From NCBI GenBank assembly GCA_049718665.1, contig JBNARO010000026.1, positions 1 to 28,785 of the forward strand: 28,785 nt of DNA. Direction: 5' to 3'. Positions 24,661 to 28,785 of this stretch are shown here, in pieces. The notes below the pieces were generated by a model. The model was given only the letters and a program-made list of their open reading frames with translations. It was not told the DNA's origin and searched no databases. The DNA is from NZ13-RE01 sp049718665. Lineage in GTDB: Bacteria > Dictyoglomota > Dictyoglomia > Dictyoglomales > Dictyoglomaceae. Within the stretch, counting starts at the first letter, position 1, and each line of letters opens with the position of its first letter. Both the position numbers and the translations under genes were made by a program.

Positions 24661-25380
24661 TTATAGTCCTCCAAAACGTCTTTTCCTTCTTGCGTACTCC
24701 AAACATGCCTGTTTTAAATCTTCTTCATTAAAATCAGGCCAATATTTATTTGTAAACCAAAGTTCAGTATATGCTAATTGCCATAGAAGAAAATTACTTA
24801 TTCTATATTCACCACTAGTTCTTATAAGAAGATCAGGATCAGGAATATCATAAGTTGAAAGATATTTACTAAAACTTTCTACATTTATATCATCTATAGA
24901 AATTTTCCCTTTTGAAAAATCTAAAGCAATTTTTTTACATGCAGAGACTATATCCCATCTTCCTCCATAATTTAAAGCGATTGTTAAAACACCTTTATCT
25001 CCCCTTTTTGTTTCATAAATTACCTTTTCAATTCTTTCTTGCAAATATTTAGGAATTCCAGAAACATCTCCTATGACCTTTAATTTAATGCTATTTTCTA
25101 TAAGTTTATCCTTAAATCTATCGATACCTTCATCTAAAAGACTCATTAAACCTTCTACTTCATCTCTTGGTCTTTTCCAATTCTCTGTAGAAAAAGCAAA
25201 AAAGGTTAAATAAGGAATACCCCACTTAAACCCTACTTCGGAGATTCTTTCTACAACTAAAGCTCCTTCCCTATGTCCCATAATTCTGGGAAGCATTCTT
25301 TGTTGTGCCCATCTTCCGTTTCCATCCATTATAAAGGCAATATGCTTTGGAAGTTTATCCTTGGGAATTTCAATTTCCAT
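24661..25380 (-). CDS. uppS: Isoprenyl (undecaprenyl) diphosphate synthase
   Basis: This cis-prenyltransferase makes the lipid carrier for wall and glycan synthesis. The 239-aa protein begins with the family motif HIAFIMDGNGRWAQQR (catalytic Asp19), followed by GHREGALVVERI, LTFFAFSTENWKRP, LNYGGRWDIVSACK and the C-terminal DPDLLIRTSGEYRISNFLLWQ. The product chain length is not deducible. Its ATG overlaps the stop of the 63-aa ORF by one base. Confidence 0.96.
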   Translation of the reverse strand: MEIEIPKDKLPKHIAFIMDGNGRWAQQRMLPRIMGHREGALVVERISEVGFKWGIPYLTFFAFSTENWKRPRDEVEGLMSLLDEGIDRFKDKLIENSIKLKVIGDVSGIPKYLQERIEKVIYETKRGDKGVLTIALNYGGRWDIVSACKKIALDFSKGKISIDDINVESFSKYLSTYDIPDPDLLIRTSGEYRISNFLLWQLAYTELWFTNKYWPDFNEEDLKQACLEYARRKRRFGGL

Positions 25381-25571
25381 TATTTTCTTTCCTGATAATT
25401 CTCATAGGATAAAACGAAAAACCATTTTCCATTTTCAAATTTTTCCATTATAACCCGCAAATCTCCAAAGGATTCTTGGATTGAAAAAGGATAATCTAAA
25501 TCAAAAGTCATCTTGTCTTTTGATAAAACTTTAAGAATATCTTTCATTTTCCATCCAAGAAAGCTTTCCAT
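25380..25571 (-). CDS. Unidentified 63-aa protein between frr and uppS
   Basis: This is a small protein beginning MESFLGWKMKDILKVLSK with no motif I can name. It has a short helical N-terminus, then a beta-rich half (SFGDLRVIMEKFENGKWFFVLSYENY). It starts 1 nt after the frr stop and its stop overlaps the uppS ATG (TAATG), so it is embedded in the operon and translationally coupled both ways. That embedding argues strongly for a real gene. ATG 25547 is a possible second start. Confidence 0.75.
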   Translation of the reverse strand: MESFLGWKMKDILKVLSKDKMTFDLDYPFSIQESFGDLRVIMEKFENGKWFFVLSYENYQERK

Positions 25572-25572
25572 T

Positions 25573-26130
25573 CTAAACTTCCATGATTTCTTTCTCTTTT
25601 ACAGATAATAATTTATCTATTTCTCCAATATACTTGTCTGTAAGCTTCTGTAAATCTTCCTGTAATCTATGAAACTCATCTTCAGAAATTTTTCCTTGTT
25701 GTTTTTCTTTTTTAAAGACTTCTAAATAATCCCTTCTAATATTTCTTATAGCTATCCTTCCATTCTCAGCCTCTTTATGAGCAAGCTTTACGAGTTCTTT
25801 TCTTCTCTCCTCTGAAAGAGGTGGGAAATTAACCCTTATTATTTGACCATCATTTTGAGGAGTCAATCCTAAGTTTGATTTTAAAATTGCCTTCTCAATT
25901 TCAGGGAGAATATTTTTGTCCCATGGTTGAATAACTACAGTTCTTCCATCACCTATCTTTAATGAAGCCACTTGACTTAAAGGCATCATGTTACCATAAT
26001 AACTTACTTTTATTTCATCAAAAAGTCCGATAGATGGTTTTCCTGTTCTAATGCCTTGGAATTCCTTCTTAACAGCTTCTATAGTTTTTTTCATCTTTTC
26101 TTCTATTTCTTTAAAGCTTTCTTTACCCAT
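25573..26130 (-). CDS. frr: Ribosome recycling factor
   Basis: Splits post-termination ribosomes together with EF-G. The 185-aa protein matches RRF: MKKTIEAVKKEFQGIRTGKPS, LFDEIKVSYYGNMMPLSQVASL near 38, VIQPWDKNILPEIEKAI, IIRVNFPPLSEERRKELVKLAH and the C-terminal RLQEDLQKLTDKYIGEID. The length is standard. The ATG is preceded by AGGGGGGA. Confidence 0.97.
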   Translation of the reverse strand: MGKESFKEIEEKMKKTIEAVKKEFQGIRTGKPSIGLFDEIKVSYYGNMMPLSQVASLKIGDGRTVVIQPWDKNILPEIEKAILKSNLGLTPQNDGQIIRVNFPPLSEERRKELVKLAHKEAENGRIAIRNIRRDYLEVFKKEKQQGKISEDEFHRLQEDLQKLTDKYIGEIDKLLSVKEKEIMEV

Positions 26131-26151
26131 ATTATCCCCCCTATTTATTTT

Positions 26152-26868
26152 TCAAGGTCCAATATATGTCCCTATTTTCTCACCCATTATAATTCTTTTA
26201 AGATTCCCTTTCTCCAACATAGAAAAAACTATTATTGGTATCTTGTTTTCCATAGATAAAGAAACAGCAGTAGCGTCCAAAGCAGAAAGTCTCAATTTTA
26301 GAAAATCTAAAGCATTAATAGTATCAAATTTTTTAGCATTAGGATTCACAAGAGGATCTTCCGAATAAACACCATCAACTTTTGTCTCTTTTAAAATTAC
26401 CTCCGCCTTTATTTCAGAAGCCCTTAAAACTGCTGCTGTATCGGTGGTAAAAAAGGGATTTCCTGTTCCTGCTGCAAAAATTACTATTCTTCCCTTTTCT
26501 AAATGCCTTATAGCCCTTCTACGAATAAAAGGTTCTGCTATTTGTCTCATTTCTATTGCAGTCTGAACTCGAGTATTTACTCCTAATTTTTCTAAAGCAT
26601 CCTGAAGCGCCAAAGCATTTATTACTGTAGCTAACATTCCCATATAATCTGCGGTAGCTCTATCTATACCTAAACTTTTGCTCTCTCTACCCCGAAAAAT
26701 ATTCCCCCCTCCTACTACTATTCCGATCTCTACCCCCAAACTATGAACTTCTTTTATATCTTCTGCTATTTGAAAGACTCTTGTAGGGTCTAAACCAAAT
26801 CCTTGAGGTCCACTAAAGATTTCTCCAGAAAGTTTTAGTAAAATTCTTTTAAATTTCGGTGAAGACAT
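26152..26868 (-). CDS. pyrH: UMP kinase
   Basis: Phosphorylates UMP to UDP; an amino-acid-kinase-fold enzyme. The 238-aa protein shows ILLKLSGEIFSG at the N-terminus, GIVVGGGNIFRGRE, DYMGMLATVINALALQDALE, GTGNPFFTTDTAA and the C-terminal IPIIVFSMLEKGNLKRIIMGE. It lies in the conserved rpsB-tsf-pyrH-frr block, 3 nt after the tsf stop, with GAGGAAGAG as ribosome-binding site. Confidence 0.97.
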   Translation of the reverse strand: MSSPKFKRILLKLSGEIFSGPQGFGLDPTRVFQIAEDIKEVHSLGVEIGIVVGGGNIFRGRESKSLGIDRATADYMGMLATVINALALQDALEKLGVNTRVQTAIEMRQIAEPFIRRRAIRHLEKGRIVIFAAGTGNPFFTTDTAAVLRASEIKAEVILKETKVDGVYSEDPLVNPNAKKFDTINALDFLKLRLSALDATAVSLSMENKIPIIVFSMLEKGNLKRIIMGEKIGTYIGP

Positions 26869-26871
26869 AAA

Positions 26872-27474
26872 TTACTCTTCCTCTCCCACCACATATCTTG
26901 TAAATCTTCTTACCACAATATTCTCACCCAATTTTGAAATGGCCTCTGTTATAAGGTCTTTAACCTTGATCTCTGGATTTCTTACGAAGGGTTGTTCTAA
27001 TAAACAAACTTCCTCAAAGAATTTTTCAAGTTTTCCATTAATAATTTTTTCTATTACATGCGGTGGCTTATTCCCCTCCTTCTCCAGTTGTGCCATGTAG
27101 ACACTTTTTTCTCTCTCTATAACTTCTTGAGGTACATCTTCTTTACTTACATATAAAGGATTCATACCCGCAATTTGAAGACAAAGTTCCTTTGCCAAGT
27201 TTTTGAATTCATCAGTTCTTGCTACAAAATCTGTCTCACAATTAAGCTCTAACAAAACTCCTAATTTTGAACCGGTATGAATATAAGATTCTATAATTCC
27301 CTCTCTGGCGACTCTTGACGCCTTTTTTGCAGCCTTGACTATCCCCTTTTCTCTTAAAATGAGGATTGCTTTTTCCATATCCCCATTAGCTTCTTGAAGA
27401 GCACGTTTTGCCTCCATCACTCCCGCACCAGTTTTTTCTCTAAGTTCTTTAATCATCTCTAAGGAAACTTCCAT
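26872..27474 (-). CDS. tsf: Elongation factor Ts (short form)
   Basis: Nucleotide exchange factor for EF-Tu. The 200-aa protein begins with the UBA-like IKELREKTGAGVMEAKRAL region and carries the conserved LNCETDFVARTDEF at about 77-90. At 200 residues it lacks one of the duplicated core repeats of the longer proteobacterial form, like the Thermus-type protein. It is preceded by AAGGAGG and follows rpsB by 15 nt. Confidence 0.97.
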   Translation of the reverse strand: MEVSLEMIKELREKTGAGVMEAKRALQEANGDMEKAILILREKGIVKAAKKASRVAREGIIESYIHTGSKLGVLLELNCETDFVARTDEFKNLAKELCLQIAGMNPLYVSKEDVPQEVIEREKSVYMAQLEKEGNKPPHVIEKIINGKLEKFFEEVCLLEQPFVRNPEIKVKDLITEAISKLGENIVVRRFTRYVVGEEE

Positions 27475-27489
27475 TTTTTCATTACCTCC

Positions 27490-28218
27490 TTATCCTACTT
27501 CTGCTTCTTTTTGTTGAAGCTCTAACTCTTTCTCTCTTAATTCTTTACCCTCAATAATTGCATCAGCCATCTTTGAAACTATTAAACGAACAGCCCTAAT
27601 AGCATCATCGTTACCAGGAATAGGATAATCTATTAATTCAGGATCACAATTTGTATCTACTATAGCAACAATAGGAATGTTTAATCTTCGAGCCTCTTTT
27701 ACTGCAATTTCTTCCCTTTTTGGATCTACGATAAAGACTACATCAGGAAGTTTTTCTATCCCTCTTAAGCCATCAAAAATTTTAACTAATTTTTCCAATT
27801 CTCTCTCATACTTTAAGGCTTCTTTTTTAGGAAATTTTTCCCATCTTCCATCCTTTTTCATTTCTTCCAGTTGAATCATGTAATCAATTCGAGATTTTAT
27901 AGTTACAAAATTAGTAAGCATGCCACCAAGCCATCTTTGAGTTACATAGAAAGCCCCACATCTTTTTGCTTCTTCCTCTATACTTTGTTGAGCTTGTTTC
28001 TTTGTTCCTACAAATAGGAAGGTCTTTCCTTCTTTTGCTTGTTCCTTTAAGAATTCATAAGCTTCCTCTAATTTTACTAAGGTTTTTTGAAGATCGATAA
28101 TGTGTATACCATTTCTTTCAGAAAAGATATACTCCTTCATCTTTGGACACCATCTTTTTGTTTGGTGTCCAAAATGAACTCCCGCTTCTAATAATTGTTT
28201 CATTAATACGTGTGCCAT
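27490..28218 (-). CDS. rpsB: 30S ribosomal protein S2
   Basis: Small-subunit ribosomal protein, 242 aa. LLEAGVHFGHQTKRWCPKM near residue 10, IIDLQKTLVKLEEAY, FLFVGTKKQAQQSIEEEA, QRWLGGMLTNFVTIKSRI, PDVVFIVDPKREEIAVKEA and the NIPIVAIVDTNCDPELIDYPIPGNDDA block are all intact. The C-terminus is a charged helix. It is the first gene of the long operon, with GTGGAGGTG upstream of the ATG and a structured leader of about 110 nt that may be its autoregulatory site. Confidence 0.98.
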   Translation of the reverse strand: MAHVLMKQLLEAGVHFGHQTKRWCPKMKEYIFSERNGIHIIDLQKTLVKLEEAYEFLKEQAKEGKTFLFVGTKKQAQQSIEEEAKRCGAFYVTQRWLGGMLTNFVTIKSRIDYMIQLEEMKKDGRWEKFPKKEALKYERELEKLVKIFDGLRGIEKLPDVVFIVDPKREEIAVKEARRLNIPIVAIVDTNCDPELIDYPIPGNDDAIRAVRLIVSKMADAIIEGKELREKELELQQKEAEVG

Positions 28219-28248
28219 TTACACCTCCACTATCCTTTTGGTTTTTCC

Positions 28249-28319
28249 CACCCCTCTCCTCATCTTCTCTCAGAACTTTCTCTCATGAGAAAGCACCCCT
28301 GAGAGAATCAGAGAGGGTG
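28249..28319 (-). ncRNA. Structured 5' leader of rpsB (candidate S2 autoregulatory RNA)
   Basis: On the transcribed strand CACCCTCTC (28311-28319) and TTCTCTCAG (28299-28307) can pair with GAGAGGGGTG (28249-28258) and CTGAGAGAA (28265-28273), forming a long two-part stem. That stem encloses a perfect 7-bp hairpin CTTTCTC/GAGAAAG with a 4-nt loop (28276-28293). An alternative closer pairing CACCCT with AGGGGTG just downstream would compete with it. This is a folded leader ending about 30 nt before the start codon. Ribosomal-protein leaders are common autoregulators; binding of S2 here is inferred. Confidence 0.6.
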
Positions 28320-28337
28320 TGTTCTAATTCGAAAAGA

Positions 28338-28366
28338 AGTATATCATGAACAATATTTAATTACAA
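28338..28366 (-). promoter_or_regulatory. rpsB operon promoter
   Basis: On the - strand TTGTAA (28361-28366), a 17-bp spacer and TGATATACT (extended -10, hexamer 28338-28343) predict a start near 28331 and a leader of about 110 nt for the long operon. Confidence 0.78.
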
Positions 28367-28384
28367 GTACTTTTATGATATACT
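28356..28384 (+). promoter_or_regulatory. Divergent promoter for the 99-aa gene
   Basis: The same extended -10 TGATATACT occurs on the + strand (hexamer 28379-28384) with a weak -35 TTTAAT (28356-28361). The two -10 regions form a perfect 11-bp inverted repeat (28337-28347 and 28375-28385). The predicted start is near 28391. Confidence 0.55.
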
Positions 28385-28415
28385 TTAAATTAAAATAGAT
28401 AAAAATTTTGGAGAA

Positions 28416-28715
28416 TTGAAAGTAGAAAATTCTTCTCATTTTTTGGTATTAATTTGGGAAAAGGATAGGGATAGTAATATAAAGGAAAATGTCCCTATAT
28501 TAGCTATTGGGAATCCAAGAGAAATTCTCCTCTTATGTCAAAAACTTTTGTCTCCGAAATCAAGTCTTATTGAATTTTTCCAATACTATCGAAAAATTGG
28601 AGAAATATTAGGTTATGAAACTAAGTCTCTTGAAATATTAGACTTTCTTAGACTTTTAGAAAAAATGAAGATAATTGAAATATATGAGTTACCTAAGGAA
28701 ATCTTTAAAGAATAA
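28416..28715 (+). CDS. Unidentified 99-aa protein divergent from rpsB
   Basis: I do not recognise this protein. It starts at TTG 28416 with GGAG two to three bases upstream, a tight but usable spacing. The N-terminal half is mixed (HFLVLIWEKD, PILAIGNPREILLLC) and the rest is helical with charged Lys/Glu residues (FFQYYRKIGEILGYETKS, LEILDFLRLLEKMKIIEIYEL). It has no signal peptide or membrane helix. The promoter overlaps the rpsB promoter, which supports expression. No terminator is visible after it. Confidence 0.65.
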   Translation: MKVENSSHFLVLIWEKDRDSNIKENVPILAIGNPREILLLCQKLLSPKSSLIEFFQYYRKIGEILGYETKSLEILDFLRLLEKMKIIEIYELPKEIFKE

Positions 28716-28721
28716 TTTAAG

Positions 28722-28735
28722 CTGACCTGTAATCA
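28722..28735 (-). repeat. Right copy of the 14-bp inverted repeat
   Basis: Exact reverse complement of 80-93. It follows the stop of the 99-aa gene. See the left copy for the caution about chance. Confidence 0.25.
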
Positions 28736-28748
28736 CTTTTATCACCCC

Positions 28749-28785
28749 TCAAATATTAGGATAAATCCCTTTCTCTAATTCTTCT
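28749..28785 (-). CDS. 3' end of an unidentified convergent gene (partial)
   Basis: On the - strand the last bases read EELEKGIYPNI and then TGA at 28749-28751, a plausible protein C-terminus. The fragment is too short to identify and the frame could be fortuitous. Confidence 0.3.
   Translation of the reverse strand, partial: EELEKGIYPNI

Noticed and set aside
1..28785. tRNA, rRNA or known small RNA genes
   Set aside because: No cloverleaf or rRNA-like sequence was recognised on either strand in the intergenic regions read.

Overview
The window looks like chromosomal DNA from an AT-rich, probably thermophilic, anaerobic bacterium. A Dictyoglomus-like organism is my best guess. This is inferred from the low GC content, heavy AGA/AAA codon use, Lys/Ile/Glu-rich proteins, a short EF-Ts, a SufBC-only iron-sulfur system and sugar-uptake genes next to compact housekeeping operons. 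No rRNA or tRNA gene is present to confirm it.

Layout. (1) About 1-2727, + strand: the tail of an unknown gene, then an ABC exporter (one ATPase, two ABC-2 permeases). (2) 2729-7389, - strand: a LacI-controlled sugar-uptake operon (lacI-type regulator, periplasmic binding protein, double-ABC ATPase, RbsC-type permease). It has a strong sigma-A-type promoter and two tandem LacI-type operators. (3) 7390-8036: a decayed insertion sequence (472 bp, inverted termini, 10-bp direct target repeat) beside the regulator's -35 box, then a promoter giving an almost leaderless mRNA for a DUF554 membrane protein. (4) 8708-10890, - strand: guaA followed by a LUD-domain protein with four extra cysteines. (5) 11011-11139, + strand: a tiny four-cysteine protein. 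(6) 11129-18005, - strand: a replication operon dnaN-yaaA-recF-dciA-gyrB ending in a 697-residue protein I cannot identify. (7) 18061-20522, + strand: an Rrf2-type Fe-S regulator with sufC and sufB. Its promoter is interleaved face to face with the dnaN promoter. (8) 20538-28218, - strand: a long tightly packed operon rpsB-tsf-pyrH-frr-(63-aa ORF)-uppS-cdsA-dxr-(34-aa ORF)-galT-galK, ending in an intrinsic terminator. rpsB has a structured leader. (9) 28416-28715, + strand: an unidentified 99-aa protein transcribed divergently from rpsB.

How the parts fit. The right-hand operon joins translation (S2, EF-Ts, RRF), UMP phosphorylation, isoprenoid and phospholipid synthesis (Dxr, UppS, CdsA) and, unusually, Leloir galactose enzymes. 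The centre holds replication and recombination functions without dnaA. Three tail-to-tail gene pairs meet with overlaps or a 1-nt gap and no visible terminator. I found no clear new multi-gene defence or mobile system. The most promising unexplained items are the rpsB leader RNA, the 697-aa protein closing the replication operon, the small cysteine protein, and the interlocked dnaN/suf promoters.
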